The notes under the pieces are model-generated. The model was given only the letters and a program-made list of their open reading frames with translations, did not search any database and was not told where the DNA came from. The translations under genes and the position numbers were made by a program. Shown one piece after another: positions 1 through 13,800 of a stretch of 64,000 nt of DNA (positions are counted from its first letter, which is position 1; every line of letters starts with the position of its first letter). Where the stretch lies: NCBI GenBank assembly GCA_013399895.1, contig VXBA01005701.1, positions 248,001 through 312,000 of the forward strand, in the 5' to 3' direction. This stretch comes from Serilophus lunatus (taxonomy: Eukaryota; Chordata; Aves; Passeriformes; Eurylaimidae).

Positions 1-2041
1 GAGACAGACACATCTGACTCGGGATTCAGTGTTATCCAAGCAGATGTAGTTTGAATTTAAGATGTTAAAAATAAGCTGGTGATAACCGGATAACTGTATT
101 TTGAAACAATTATTTCCTTGGATACAGAGAGACACAGTGTGTGTTCTTCTAACATCTGCACTTTTTCTTATTCACGAGTACATGAAAACAGGAAAATAGT
201 ATGAAAGACCTGAAGTGGAATTTTTGTTGTATCACAATTCTGCCAATGAACTTCCACTGGAAAGAAATTGACAGTTTTAATTGTTTTTTGAGCATGAAAT
301 ATACAATTCATTATTGTGTCATGCATCCTATGATTGTGAGATACTCTTTATTACTCATTGTTATATCAGCCAACATTTCTCTCCTGCATACATCTGGTTT
401 TATGTAGATCCTAGCAGTGGAACAAAAACATAGTGCATGCTTTGTGGCATCTTTTCACAACTGAGTTTCCTTTGCTTGCTTTTTTAGAGGGTACTTAGCA
501 TTTGCTTGGAATTTGATAGTTTTGAAACAAGTCTTTATTTACAAGTGATGACATTAAAGATGAATACCACAAAGAGAATCAGTTCAGTAATATAATTTTG
601 AAGTCAATCAAGAAATTCTCAGTAATTAATAGATAGTTCAGTTTAATCTGTTGCAACAGATGCATGTGCTTCTCTTGGCAGTTAACTGCTTTCAGGCACT
701 AATTTGACACCATATGGGTGTCAGATTTCTGATCTCAACAACTGCTTTACTAATTGTTTTTATCTTTGAATGGGTTGTGTCTGCTCAGATCAAAAACCTA
801 AGCATGCTATAAAATTGTAAATAGAGAGATCTTTCCTTACAGACTAATGCAATGCAACACCCAAAATTGGGATATGTTATGTTTATGATTGATTTTACTT
901 GGATATCATGTTACTTTAAGTGTGAGAAAGAGAGAGCAGCTAGAAACCAAAGACAGCACTGGGACGCACATACATACAGTATTGCTAACCCCAAAATCAT
1001 GAATCACTCTCCCTAATAAATATAGCTAAACAAAAGCAAAACCCAGAGATGCTCCTGAAAGTGGTAGAAACAGATGATCAGAAACATCAGATTTAAAATA
1101 TTTCTCTGGCCTATTCCAACAAATGGAGCTTAGCCTGCCATTTAGGAAAACATAAAATGTAAGTATGTAGTTTAACATTACGTGTTCCAAGACTGTTTCC
1201 ATAGTTGCTGCAGTCCCCTGCAGCTCTGCCCACATCACCTCTAGAAGATACTGTAGAAAGAAAACTATGTAGACAAAATGTTGATAAAGCTGATGAGAGG
1301 TATGAAATCAGCAAAAGGACTATAACTCATCAGCTGGTAAAAGAGATGACTAATACATCAAATCTGCTATATTGACTGATAAAAGGAAAATTAATAGGCC
1401 CAATATAGGTGATAGACACCATTTATCCACTATTTCTTAACATGTAAGAGGGGACATTATTTGAAATTTTGAGGCATGGTCTTTAAAATAAAAGGAAGCA
1501 TGTAATTTTTTCCTTCCTAGCATGATTAACTCACTGTCACAGGATGCCGTGGAAGCCAAGAGATTTAAATGGATTCAAAGCGGCAATAAAGAATTTTACA
1601 AAGAATAGGTTCATTGATGAACAACAAAAACAATAGCCCAGATGCAACCTCTGGCTCAAAAATTCTATGAACTCTTGATTGCTGGCTGTAATCTTGTCTT
1701 ACTCAAGGAAGGATCATTCCCTTAGCCAACCTCAGCTGGCTAGTGTCAAAGAAAGGCTACTGAGCTAGATCAATTTGACTAGCCTCATCATGGTCTTTCC
1801 ATTTAATAAAAATTCCGTCTATATCACCACTGTCGGTTGTGCCCTACTCTAATCACAAAGGAACAAAGAAAAACTTAATGGTCTGGAATTGGAAGGGAAA
1901 ATTTGCAGGGAAAAAGACTGTTATTCTGTCATTTTACACAGTCTCTGCACATTCACAACAAAGATATATGAATACTATCGGTAGAACCAGAAGAACTATG
2001 CCTTGGACCCTGATCAGGAATTATTGCAAATCTTCTTTGAA
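1..2041. other. Intergenic DNA, no gene recognised
   Basis: AT-rich unique sequence. The reading frames are all short (90 codons or fewer), overlap on both strands, and show no recognisable domain or splice-flanked coding pattern. I see no repeat family here. A distal regulatory element could be present but cannot be recognised from one sequence. Confidence 0.6.
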
Positions 2042-2158
2042 AATCACAGAATCACAGGATCAATTAGGCTGGAAAAGACCCTGGAGATCATCAAGTCCAG
2101 CCCTTGACTGAACACCACCTTGTCTACTAGACCATGGCACTAAGTCTCTTCTTAAATA
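2042..2158 (-). mobile_element. CR1 LINE 3'-end fragment
   Basis: Read on the minus strand this ends in the CR1 3' signature; on the plus strand it starts AATCACAGAATCACAGGATC. It continues with the usual 'ggctggaaaagaccctggagatcatcaagtcca' type tail, written here only in part, and 'accatggcactaagt'. It is about 115 bases, so it is strongly 5'-truncated, as most avian CR1 copies are. It keeps only 3'-UTR sequence and cannot encode protein. The same tail type occurs in the larger minus-strand copy at 44441, so the two belong to the same or a close subfamily. Confidence 0.85.
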
Positions 2159-3336
2159 TGTTACATTCTCCCTTAAAAAAAAAACCAAAGAAAAGTTAGT
2201 TGTAACTGATAAGATATAGTTATATTGTTTCTTGCAGTTGTATCAGAAAGGGAATTCCCGGTCTCTGTGAGGAACATTGCAATTTCTCCTAAGTCAAGCA
2301 TGTTTCTGGTACCACAGTCTGAGGACTATAAAATTTAACTTGCGCTTTCAAATATGCTTTTAGTTCCAGTTTGAAGGAGGTTTTCTGATTTCAGAGTCTG
2401 AGTTCTTGGTTGATCTCTACCAAAAATTTCAAGCCAATCCTCAGTATCACCTTCCCTCCCATCCTGGGCAGGAACATCCATCTCCAATTACCAATTGTGT
2501 CTCCATCCCATGGACCTGCAGGCTGCATTGCAGCCATGGTTAGCTAATAGCAAATGACATCTCGAGTTTAGCAGCTGTATCCTGCTGACTACAAACTTAA
2601 TTTTGCTCTTTGCCAACAGCTCACTCCTACATAGGAAAAGGATCACTGAAACTATCCTACACTGTTTGGCTACTGTAATTTCTACACCATCCGGAATTCA
2701 TGAGCTTCCAGAGATATCCCATCGCCAGAGGATGAGCCTTGCCTGAGGCAGGTAAAGCCCTGGAGTGCTAGTGTGTGAAGCTGCTGGAAGGACTCACAAT
2801 ACTCTCATTGTATCCTGGAGGTCAGGTCAGGAGTGACAGAGCCACAGCAGAATAGCATGAAGGTCATCAGCTCCCATCCTTGGTCAAAAAGAGAAAAATA
2901 GCATCACCCTGCATATGTAGTTCTCAGCTTCTTTTTTCCTGGAAATATGATGTGGAAACACGGCAAACAACTTTTTTAAGGAACATTAATAACTCAAATG
3001 TAACTTGCCTTATAAAGTGTCACCGAAACATTGTGTGGGCCAAAGGGGTGTGTTAGGTCAAGTATTGAGGTTCCTTTGCATGACCTCCCTTATGAGTTAC
3101 CACATTAGAAAATATTGCCTTAACTTTATGCTCAAACAGTCAGGTGATCTTTACCATATAAGTAGTACAGAAAATGAAAACGAAAATTTATTTGGATTTG
3201 TGAGAAAAAGGAACATCCAAATTAAATGCCAATTACTATCAAGTATTGAGTTACTCCAAATGATGCATGACTGACATTTGGTGAAGTCTGAACTGTTCAG
3301 GTTTGTGGTTTCATATATACTAGCTATCAGTAATGC

Positions 3337-3367
3337 AAAAAAAAAAAAAAAAAGGGCAAAAAAAAGC
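3337..3367. repeat. Poly(A) simple repeats
   Basis: A run of 17 A, then GGGC, then a further run of 8 A. No recognisable retroposed body sits immediately 5' of it, so it may be a simple homopolymer rather than the tail of a retrocopy. Confidence 0.8.
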
Positions 3368-6300
3368 AGAAGTGTATCCTTAAAGTAAGACTTTCTTATT
3401 GACACTTGTCAGTGAGAACTGAACTCTGGCTGACACAAGTCATGAATCATAATCATTGGAATGCACCAGAAATGCATTTGTCCCTTCCTCTAGTGTCTCC
3501 TGGAAGAATGCTTCCTTTACGGTTCTTATCAAGTTAAATGGCAGTAACTGGTCAAGTGCAGACTGTCGGCAGTTGTCATGCAAGCTGTAACTGGAAATCT
3601 AAAAATTCACCACCAAAACCTAATAGTGAAACTGAGGGCTCAGAAAACTGATGAAGCAGAAAGGGTGGGTGTGAGTTTCTAGCACAGGCTGCCTGCTGAC
3701 ATCAATCCATTTCCTGCTCACCTTACTCACATGAGAAGCTCTAATGAGAACAGCTAAATCAATTGTGTAAATGAAAGAGCTTTTGGACTTCTCCTAAAAT
3801 GAAAGAAGCTGGCTGATGATTTTGTGTACAAGTCACCCTTTCTAGCGCCTTTATCCTGTTTTTGGAAGTCTAGCCCTTCCCCTTCATGTAGATTTCCCCA
3901 TCTCACTAGCTCTTTAACACCTCTGTGGTGAGTTCAAGTGGAACACCAATTTCTGGCCCCCAAACCAGGCAATATGCTAAAAACAGGTGCTTATTCACAA
4001 TGTAAGGAACTAAATATGATACAAGTGCTTAAAGGTGAAAAACAGAATTCAAAAGAGCCAAAGTAGACATACATTGCAATGACTGCCCGAGAAACATTAG
4101 TTTCATTTGCTCCAGCAAACACAAATGACTGATTGCATTTGGCCTTTTGCTTGGACTTGCTCCAGATGTACAGCCACACACATTCCGCTCAGTATCTCAA
4201 TGCGGAATCTTAAAATGGTGCTGCAAAAATTGCAAAATTGATGTCCAGTCTGATGCAATCTGTTCTAATCTCTTTCCCACAGCCGTACATTGCAGTTTAT
4301 GTTTCCTGAGTCCCACAGTCACGTCTCTCCTTCCCCTTTTATCTCCATCTTTCTCCCCTTCACTTCCTTTTCCTATCTAACTCTGGCACCAGTACCCTGC
4401 CACTCTCTTCTTCCAGACGCATACTCATCAGCTGGTGTAAATCAGCATCAGGGTGAATTGGTGTCAATGGGAGCAATGTCAGCTAAAAACCTGGCTGACG
4501 ACACTTGTTTGAAATGCAGACATTCAGTCTTGCACCCCTGCCTCTCTCGGTGAATGCTTTGGCTCTGTGCTGGATACCTGTGTCTGGCACAGCTCCTCGT
4601 TGCCACCTCATCCTGCTAAAGCACGAACTATTCACAGGGTGATCTCTGATGGCAAGATGTAAGGTTCTGGAGCAAGAAGAACCTGATATCCCCACAAGAA
4701 TAGCTTTGGGTTGCCGTAATACTGCTGCTAAGGATTAAACATGCCTCAGGTTGCTGTTCCGCAGCGACAGAGTGGTTACATTAGGGAATTTAATAGCTGC
4801 TCAGAAAGATGCCCAATTTCTCGATATTGGTGCTAGTCTTCTCATAATTTTTGAAGTCCCTAACAGCACTTTTTTCACACATGCGCATCAAACACTGATT
4901 GCAGGCTGGCAGTCTTGTCATGTTAAATAAAAAATGGCTTTGGTCCAAGCTACAGTGTTTTTCTTTCTGTGGGATGATCAAAGGGCTCTAAACAAAGGCA
5001 CAGAGAAGGTCTCAAACAAGTTTCTGCACTGATTGCGCTGAGGTTGCAGACAATGGGCAAAGTACAATAAAATCAGTGAAAGTGAAAAGGGACTGGCAGG
5101 GAAAACAACCATTTTCAGAGGCCTGGGGAAGCCAGTCAGCAAAGGTGACTTAGTTACAAGTAAACGGCTCTCTGTGTTTTCTGATTAACCCAGTGACACA
5201 TCTCATCAAGAGAGTCTGGGCTAGTCTGTTTGATTTTGATCTATTTATCTCTTTTACCTTATGACACTCTTGCTCCAGTCTGCAGCCCCAGAGAGGCTCC
5301 CCCCTGAACCACTGTAAGAGGAGTCGTGGATCCAAGTGTGTTGGAAAAGCCTGCAGCATTGTTTTGCTATCATGCAAACCTGGCTGCATTGTCATTATTA
5401 TCATTGACTGACATCTTTCATTGCCTTTTCTGTTTTCCAAGACAAAAGAGCCAGCTGAGACTGGAACAAAAGAGAATACAGGGAAAAGGAGAGAATATGT
5501 CAAGCAAGAATAGTTTGGAAAGGGACAAAAGTGGAAAAGGAAGTCTAATTCTAGCCTCATCCAGGGGAAAAAAGTTTTTTTGAGAAATGTAAACAAATCA
5601 GGAAATCCTGGCACTTACTCCAGTTCCGATTTGGCGAAACACACTAGCTCTTTCCCTATGTATGAGCTGCTGTTTGTGAATGAAATCCAGATTAGGTTAT
5701 TCATTGAGCCTTGCCAGTCCCACAGTTTCCAGGTTTCCTTTTGCTTATGGCATAGCTTAAACCTTAAAATAATAATAATAAAAAAAAACATATGCATGTT
5801 ATTAACTCTCCGTATTCAAATGGAAATACAATGCTATCATAAATCTCTTTTTTTTTTCCTAATGTAAATTCTTCTCTCCAGCATGAAGCTGCAGGAAAGC
5901 CGTTGTATCTGCACAATCTAAACTTGAAAGGGAATTTTTGTTAAACTGGTTATGATAGGGGAAACATGTTTTTCACTGAGTTGAAAGATTAAAGTTAGCC
6001 ATAAAAAGGGGTGGAGGGGCTGGAGGATTATTGGTTGCTCAACTAATGATTAGATACAGGACTTCAAGGACAAATTAAGGAGCACAAAAAGAAAGATTTC
6101 TGAAGATAAGTGAAACCAGTTCCAATAATATCAAATAAAGGATGCCTTGTTTATCATGGATTTTAATCTCTGCCAGTTCTATTCTACCTCTATTAGTCTA
6201 ATTAGACAAAGAGAGTGTAAACTCCAAAAGAGACAACCAATCTTTTGTAGACCTTGAAGTCTGCCCAGCGTATCTGTCTCCAAACTTGCCCTTCTTTTGC

Positions 6301-7764
6301 CTGTCTCCCAGTGTGGGTAATTTCCCTCTCTCTTGTGATTCCAGCTTAAACAACTCCTTTGTAATATTTTTTTCCCTTGATTTGACTTTTGATTCCTTAC
6401 AGAAATAGGAGACTCAGGTTGCCAAAATTCCCTTTTTCCTGATTAAAAACGGTTTCTGGCTCATTAAGTTTGTCTGTTTAGGGCAGGGAGGGAGAGAAGG
6501 AAGAGGACAGGGATTTGAATACAGTTGCCCTTATCTCAGGCAGGGCTTATTTGTGCTGCAGTACAGGGTCTTTTGTGGGCTAAACTGAAGGATACATCAG
6601 AACCCATAAAATAAAGGACCTAAATGGTCAAACTAGTGTATCTTGTCCATGGAGATACGAGAAAAAGAGTTTCATGAATGGTAAGTAGTAATAATAAGGA
6701 GCTATCATTTGAAGTCTGTCAGCACAATGAATTGCAAGGAGTAAAGGAAAAAATCCCCATCTACCCCGACTGATTATGGTGGGCTGGCTATGGTGGGCTT
6801 GTTATGCGCCTTATGAGTGGCTTTGGCTAAGCACAGGAGCAATTTCAACCCTGTTCCGAGGTGGCTACACATGGAAAGATGCAATTGCAATGTTGCTTCT
6901 GTATTGCTTGCATGGTCTCAGTCAAAACCTTGTGAAAACGAAATATCAGAAGAACTGCTTGAATTGCTGAAGACCTGGAGCAGTTCTTGTTTCCAACAAG
7001 AGCCTAAATTTAGGAAAAAAAAAAAAGCTATAAAGTGGATGTTATTTTCTGTTCTCCATTGATTTAAATCTATTTCATTTCTTCATTTAAAGACTGACTA
7101 CAGTCCACAGCACAGCACAAACAGGGGTTACCGCTGCTGTGTCAGACACACTCCTCCAGGCTGTGAAAATCCGATCCTTTCCTTACGGTTTGATGCCCAC
7201 CTGGAATCACAAAGGCTGCAGCTGAAGACGTACTCTTCTTCCCTCCCTGAAGTGTGCTGCTTTTAGTGAGTGGGAGGTGGGAAGGAGCAGATAAAGGCGA
7301 GCTGAGGCCGGGGAGAATTCATTACATGCCATCATGCTGGTGCCTGGAGCTCCTAACTGATCTCCTGACACTCAGCTGTGCAAGCCACGGGGACGTCAGA
7401 TGGAGAAAGGACAGCTTATTTAGGGTTATCATTTTGGGGACCGTTTCTTGTAGGATTACTACAGTATAGGTAGGATCCCAATTCCTTTCACATCACTACA
7501 GGGCTTTCCGTCACTTGCAGAGGTGGTAGCTGTGAGTCAACTGTCTCACAGCTGACATTGTAAATACATTTCTGCATTCAACAGAGACATTTGTAGAACC
7601 TGCAAAAAAGATATGAAATATAAATTAATTTTTTGGTTTAATTTTACTGCTGTCAGAAAAACTTTTTCTTTTTTATGCCAGGACACGAATAATCAGGAAT
7701 AAAATAATTGGGAAAGAAATTTAGTTACAGACTCATCTCTGACTGCATTCTGTTTGTCTGGGGG

Positions 7765-7780
7765 AAAAAAAAAAAAAAAA
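7765..7780. repeat. Poly(A) homopolymer
   Basis: Sixteen consecutive A preceded by five G. Likely length-variable. No associated retroposon is recognised. Confidence 0.8.
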
Positions 7781-8839
7781 GTAAATCCAGCACATGTGTC
7801 TGCGCACTCAGAGGAGAGCTTGCAAAAGCTGTAGATGGTACATCTCTGTTACCCTGTCAAGGGAAAACTGCAGCAGCAGCACTATTAATGTCAGGCTGTT
7901 TCTATAGCCTACACAGTGCTATATTCTCCAGTGCAGAAAAGAAGGGAAACAGGTGCTCCATCTTCTCGGCATCTGTTTTGGATGATCACAATACTCCAAA
8001 CACCTGCATTTTGCAGTCCCAGCAAGCCATGCCTGCTATTGTGTTAGGCAGGACTGTCTGCCTATAGCAATAAAATACATTGTGTATCAGTTGTACCAGA
8101 GGAACAACTGATTGTAAGGAGGGGACAGAAGAAACAAACAAGGGGGGGGAACATCTAATGGGAAAAAAAAATCAGTTCTGTAGCTTGAATGTTTTTGATT
8201 GGGAAAGGATTGGTAGGAGATTGTGATTTTGTTGTGCAGAGACTGGGAAAGAAAGACCAGCCTCGTGGCAGGTTTTCCTGTCTGAACAGACAACTGGTAC
8301 TTGTGTTAAGAGGGTGATAGCTTTTTAGTTTCAGGTATCAGGTTTTAGGGCTCGAAGAGGAACTGCTTTAACATTGTAATACAGAATTGCTTTTACAGAC
8401 TGTGCTGAGTTTTATCTCTCTAGCTCTGACTATAAACATGATGATTCACAACTTACTAAGAATGGATTTAGGGCTATTTAGGATTAAAACTGAAACTTTG
8501 CCCAGAACCTTAGATACTGAAGTTTATTCTATTTTAAGTTTCCTCTTCAGGACTGGCAAAGCCATCCCCCTGGATGTGAAACAGCTAAGACATTCAGAAA
8601 ACCAAGTCAGGGCAGTACATTTCAGAAGATGCTGCAGTACCAGCTGTCTTGGCAAAATCACTGGTATAACTTCCATCCTTTAAACCAGGATGTAAGATTT
8701 TAGGACATTTTTAAGATGACAATTTATTTGTTTCTGAAGAAAAGGATTGGCAGATGGTCTGTCTAGATCCTGTTTTTCTGGAAAGTCGTAATAGTCTTAT
8801 TTCCTGCCCTTGCAAAAGCTGCTTAATTTAGGGGCATTT

Positions 8840-9165
8840 TCCTTTTCCCTACGTGCAAAGCCGAGACGGCAGCGGGTAGCTACCTCCCGTGTGGGCTTTT
8901 TAGCGCTGAGTGCACGGAGCCTTGAAGCTCCCGAGGCGAAAGCCCTTCCAGCAGCGGCAGGCCCTGCTGCCGTGGCAGGAGGTGCCGCACCAGCCACCCC
9001 TGGGGGCTCCCGGCGGGGCGGCGAGCGAAGCGCAGGGACAGGCGGCGGGGACGGGGCTCGTCCCTTTGCCGTGAGCCCCAACTAGCGACCGGCCGGCGGA
9101 ACGGCACGGGGGCAGCGCCGTGTCCAGAGCGGACACGACCGCGGTGGGGGAAAAGCTTGAAAATC
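8840..9165. promoter_or_regulatory. Orphan CpG island
   Basis: About 325 bases are abruptly GC-rich and dense in CpG (for example around 8865-8880, 9010-9060 and 9085-9145), while both flanks are AT-rich. Open frames of 80-95 codons run through it on both strands, as expected when GC-rich DNA lacks stop codons. Their products are Ala/Gly/Arg/Pro-rich with no recognised domain. It lies about 44 kb upstream of the PREP CpG island. It could be the promoter of an unannotated noncoding RNA, a distal regulatory island, or an unrecognised GC-rich repeat. I cannot choose from sequence alone. Confidence 0.55.
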
Positions 9166-9261
9166 ATGTCTTGGCCCCTTGAACACCGGCTTGAAAATAT
9201 CTGTGGCGTTCATTATTGGACTTACCTGCCAGCGTGCACTCGCAGCCCGGAGAGTCAGCCG

Positions 9262-9844
9262 CGTCCCGGGCTGCATCAAAACTAGCGTGGCCAGAAGGTC
9301 GAGGGAGGTGATTCTGCCTCTATACTTCATTCTGGTGAGACCCCATCAGCAGTGGTGCGCCCAGCTCTGATGCTTCCCAACATAAGAAGGATGTGGACCT
9401 GCTAGAGTGGGTCCAGAGGAGAGACGGGAAGAGGATCAGAGGGCTGGAGCATGTCTCCTATAAAGACAGGCTGAGAGCGCTGGGGTTGTTCAGCCTGGAG
9501 AAGAGAAGGCTCTGGCGAGACCTTAGAGCAGCATTCTAGTTCCTAAAGGGGGCTTATAAGAAAGTTGGGGATGGAGTTTTCTAATAGGCTCTGAAGTGAT
9601 GGGACAAGGGATAAGGTCTGCTCTTAAAGAGAGCAGATTTAGACTAGGTGTTAGGAAGAAGTTTTTTACCATTAGAATGGTAAAACACATGCCCAGTGAA
9701 ATAGTGGATGCTTCGTCCATGGGAATATTCAGTTTCAGGTGGGACAGGGCTCTGAGCAACTTGATCTAGTTGAATATGACCCTGCTCACTGCAAGGACAC
9801 TTTTTAAGATCCCTTCCAGTCCAAAACGTTCTATGATTCTATGA
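9262..9844 (+). mobile_element. CR1 LINE, 5'-truncated, plus strand
   Basis: The body begins near 'gggctgcatcaaaactagcg' and runs through recognisable CR1 ORF2 C-terminal DNA ('gtccagaggagagacgggaa', 'ggttgttcagcctggagaag'). It reaches a 3' end with two ATTCTATGA repeats at about 9827-9844. About 580 bases remain. The reading frame has stops and short frameshifts, so the copy is dead. It starts about 100 bases downstream of the orphan CpG island. Confidence 0.92.
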
Positions 9845-10793
9845 AGATTAATACCTTTTCTCTCAGCTTTTTGAAAAATGTTTCAGGGTTGAGGCAAGTT
9901 CCTACTTCACAAATACGGCTTTGCTGAGAATTACCTCTCCTTTCACTGGTATGAGAAGAACTTCACTCACAGGAAATATTATTGTGAAGTTTTAGACATG
10001 ACAATTTAAACAGGTAAAGAAAATCTGGCAGTGCTTATGCAAAAAGTAGAATCCTTAAGTACTCAGCTCAAGAGCGTAAAGGGACACCAGTAAGACAACA
10101 TATGGAGCATTGGATTTTGTTAGATAACAGCTTTTTTCTTTTTGTCTGCAATGATCCATCTAACTTCCTAATTTGCTACATCTCACACATAAATGCCAGC
10201 GTTTAAGATCCACAGCTATATTGGAATCATGGTGTGAGACACAAGACTGAATCAGGCTGAAACTTAGAGTGGGAAAATGAGAATAGATGGGAACTATCAT
10301 TACACTAGTCAAGGGGTCAATATATAGCATGTGCACTCACACGCTGCTGCTGCACTGCATGGATATGGTAAAAGAGAGAAACTCACACTCAGAGAACTTT
10401 GTTGTTGCTACACTGGTGAAATTACATGAGGAAAAAAGTACTTCCTTGGGACTTTTTTTTTTCTGTCTAAGCAGATGCATCTTCTCAAACTCACTCTGTT
10501 TTTACAACAAGCACTATGACTAATTGCATATTTGGATAAAGAATGGGGAATCTTATTTCCAGCATATGAAGCATGGTGATTAGCCTTTGTTGAATTCAGT
10601 TCCAATCCTGGATTAAGTTTTGCTCTTGTTGGCCTGTAGGCACAAATGCAGAAATTTAAGGTTAAGGAGATATATATCCATGTATTATACATGGAGAGAA
10701 AGAAAGATGTAAGAAGGTGTACATTTAACTGTTAGGACCTCGTATTTTGAGATCAGCAGTTTGCAGAACACTTATGTTAATAAAACTGATCGG

Positions 10794-10823
10794 TGGCTGC
10801 TAAATCTGTGGCTGCTAAATCTG
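10794..10823. repeat. 15-bp perfect tandem duplication
   Basis: The unit TGGCTGCTAAATCTG occurs twice in tandem (10794-10808 and 10809-10823). It looks like a simple slippage duplication with no coding frame around it. Confidence 0.85.
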
Positions 10824-13800
10824 TGGCATAATTTTTCAAATTGGTTAAATGATGCAGTTGCCTTCAAAAACGCAGTTAAACCAACTATTTATCCCTAGGG
10901 ATTGAGCATACTGACTATTGCTTGAGCAGCCAGGAAAATCCAGTTCTTAGCAATGACCACTTACTCCTGGTAATGATTAAATAGATCCCACAAGATCATT
11001 TGAAAAGTGGTTTGCTTAAATACCATTTGTTTGAAGACCATTAAGTCTCTGGAGTTCAAGGGTAGCAAGGGAGATAATGTCAAGGCAATGATATCACATC
11101 CCTATTTTATGACACTAACTGCACCATAAATCATACTTTGTACATGATTTAGGTGTGGAGAAAAGCTATTTTATTAATCCATCTTATCCTTCACCTTCTA
11201 TCAAGACAGTTCCTATTAAGAAGGGTGGTTTGGAGGATAAGGAAGTTAGGATATTTGCCATAAGTTGTCTTTGTCAAAAGCTACAGTCACTGCACTGAGA
11301 TTTCTCCTACAGAATGGCATGTATCTTTAGAGGACCTGGGAAGCCACAAACTTCCTTGTCACAGTGCCGCTATGCCACACACCCTTGGTTCGCCTTCTCT
11401 TAAAATAGTGATTTTTATATTTGCTTAAAATCAATTACCTGCTTTCTGGTGTTATTTTGTGCTGTTTCAAGGCTCTCTCCAGAGATGCTGTTCTCAGAGG
11501 TACCATAACTTGTTTATCTAGTATAAAGTAGAATAAGTGGAAGCCCAGCTTTGCGGAAGAGGGTGGCAGAGCTCCAGTTGTGTGAATTGAATTGAGGCTT
11601 TTTTCCCATCCCGTTCCCATAAAGTGAATTAAAAAAATAATGTGAAAATACAGAGTAGAGTTCTTCGTGATCATAAATTTGCACTATATCCTGTAATTCA
11701 TACACAGTCGCCAACAGCTTTGAAATTACTGAGTCAGTGGAAGACTTGTCTGACAAAGAATTACAGGATTACATCCTCAAATTGTTGAAGTTTCATGTGT
11801 GCGGCTGAACAGAATTTCCTTTGAAATAAAGACAAACACCCCTGTAAGGTTAAAAAGTGAATCTGAATTTCATATTTTTCTAAGTCTGTAGTTATTTCAT
11901 TTGATCTCGTTTTCGGAAACGCAGACTTGGAAGTGATCCAAATCTTTTTCAGCACCTCATCATTATTAACTCAGCGTTTCTGCATGAATGTAAATTTTCC
12001 AGTGCTCACTGAATAGACAGGCGAAATCAGTCAGGGCATGCTTGCCACATCTGTGACAGTAAAGGAAGAAGAGTGGAGGAGCTTTAAAACTGGGCATCAA
12101 TACAAAAAGTAGCTACAATAAATGCACTCATCCTCTCAAGACAAAATAATAGAATCAGTTAAAATTATGTTTCATAAGATATATATAGAAATCAGCAGTA
12201 AAAATAAGACATTCGAAAGCAGTGAGATTTACTATAAACAGCATTTTGGTTTACCAGAAGCCAAGTGAACTGAAACAGCTGCTATGTACGAGAATGATAC
12301 TCATCTAAATAGGTGATTTATCATGGGTTTCCTTAGCTTGCCAGGATTTTACTCTGTTTATAGTTTTGCTGTGATGACCATATCATTTCTGATCAGAACA
12401 TCATATGGAGTCAAATTTAATCCTCAAAAAGAAGTCTTCCCCATCAGATATCTATATCTGCCATACAAACTCAGACAGGAAGAAATGAGCTTCTGTTTCT
12501 TTTTTACCTTTATGTCTTCCTCAGATCCTGAGCACAAAGAAATTCAACAGATTAGGCAATTCCATCATTTAGGTGTTATTATGACCTGAAACTTTCTCAT
12601 TTCCCACGGAGTTGTTGCAACTGCCAGGCTTTACAGTCTGTCCTGTGTATAGTGTATAGAACTGAGTGGGGAGTGAAAGCAACAGCCATTAAATTATCAA
12701 ACAGTTCCCTTTCAACACTCCTCTTTGCAACTCTCACTATATAGACTTCCATTTCCTTAAAGGTGGCTTTATTTGGGAAGAAAGTAATGTCTTACATGTC
12801 CGTAAGGAAGGTTCCTCTGTGCTTGTTATATTCCAGCTCTGACAAGGACATGACATGTTTCCTATCAGGGAAACAATCCTTGTTCCAGCCCAGTCCTTGT
12901 ACCTGACAGGTAGCCACAGGTTTGCCCATGAGTACATGTGAACACACACTGTCAAGATTCAGCCAGTGAACTTTGCTCAGGAACTACTGTTTAACTCTTC
13001 CAGGTGTTTGGTTTTTACACCACAGGCTCATCACCACCTGCCAGAAGGCAGCAGCTGGAGGAAGCTGCTGAACTGCCATTCTGCCCCACTACTCATGGCC
13101 TGGGCTGTCCCCTGCCTTATGTCAGCATAAGCATTTTTGGAGGACCTGGTCCAGGGAGCCAGATCACCTTATAGTTGATCTGGCCCACTCAGTTGATCTG
13201 ACCCACTGGCCTTTTTAATTGATATTTTCTGGATAACTTAGCTCTCTCATCTGGTCCCATTAAATCCTCCAGGGAGCACAGAGTATAGAGTGCAGGGTGA
13301 GAAAGAATGACTGGGGCATGTGCACAACAAATTTAAACCAAATTTGTTAACTGTAGAAAAATCTCAAAGGATGGGGAGGAAAGATAAAAGAAAACTTATT
13401 TCCAAGAAATCCAGTTCCAAAAAAATCAGTGCCTCATGAAGCCACCCTTCGTAAAGTACCAAAGAAGCCACATGAGAGACAGCAGTGGTGAATGAAATCT
13501 CCTCTTGCATATAAAGCTTCAAAAAAACCTTACACCTTATTGGGCATCATGGAACCCAGCCATGAGATACAATTCCTTGTAGACCGAGCTGCACTGGCCC
13601 TGCTGCTTACAGAACTATGCTTTTTGCTGTTTAATAAGATCTGGTAGTTCACTGCAGTCTAACCACTCTGCAGCAGATGAGTGAAAATGAACCAGGTGAC
13701 CAGAGTATTTTCTGCTCTTGTGTAGCAAAGCACGGCAATTCCTGCAGAGATGTCAGAACTGCTAACCTACTGGTTATGCTGCCACTCTGGCAGTTTAGGA

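Larger units (their letters stand above)
2159..8800. other. Intergenic DNA with homopolymer runs
   Basis: No gene or mobile element is recognised. The longest frame is a 154-codon minus-strand frame at 5150-5614; it has no family resemblance and overlaps other open frames, so I treat it as chance. Simple sequence includes an A17 run at 3337-3353 followed at once by a second A run, and an A16 run at 7765-7780. There are scattered AATAAA-like motifs, expected in AT-rich DNA. Confidence 0.55.

Noticed and set aside
3620..3660. MIR-like stretch ('gaaactgagggctcagaaaa')
   Set aside because: It resembles the reverse of a MIR tail over only about 20 bases. That is too short and isolated to call.
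5150..5614. 154-codon minus-strand frame
   Set aside because: No domain, no splice or promoter support, and overlapping frames on the other strand. Chance is the simplest reading.
8797..9167. Several overlapping open frames in the orphan CpG island
   Set aside because: Open frames on both strands with low-complexity Ala/Gly/Pro/Arg products are expected in GC-rich DNA. No family is recognised.
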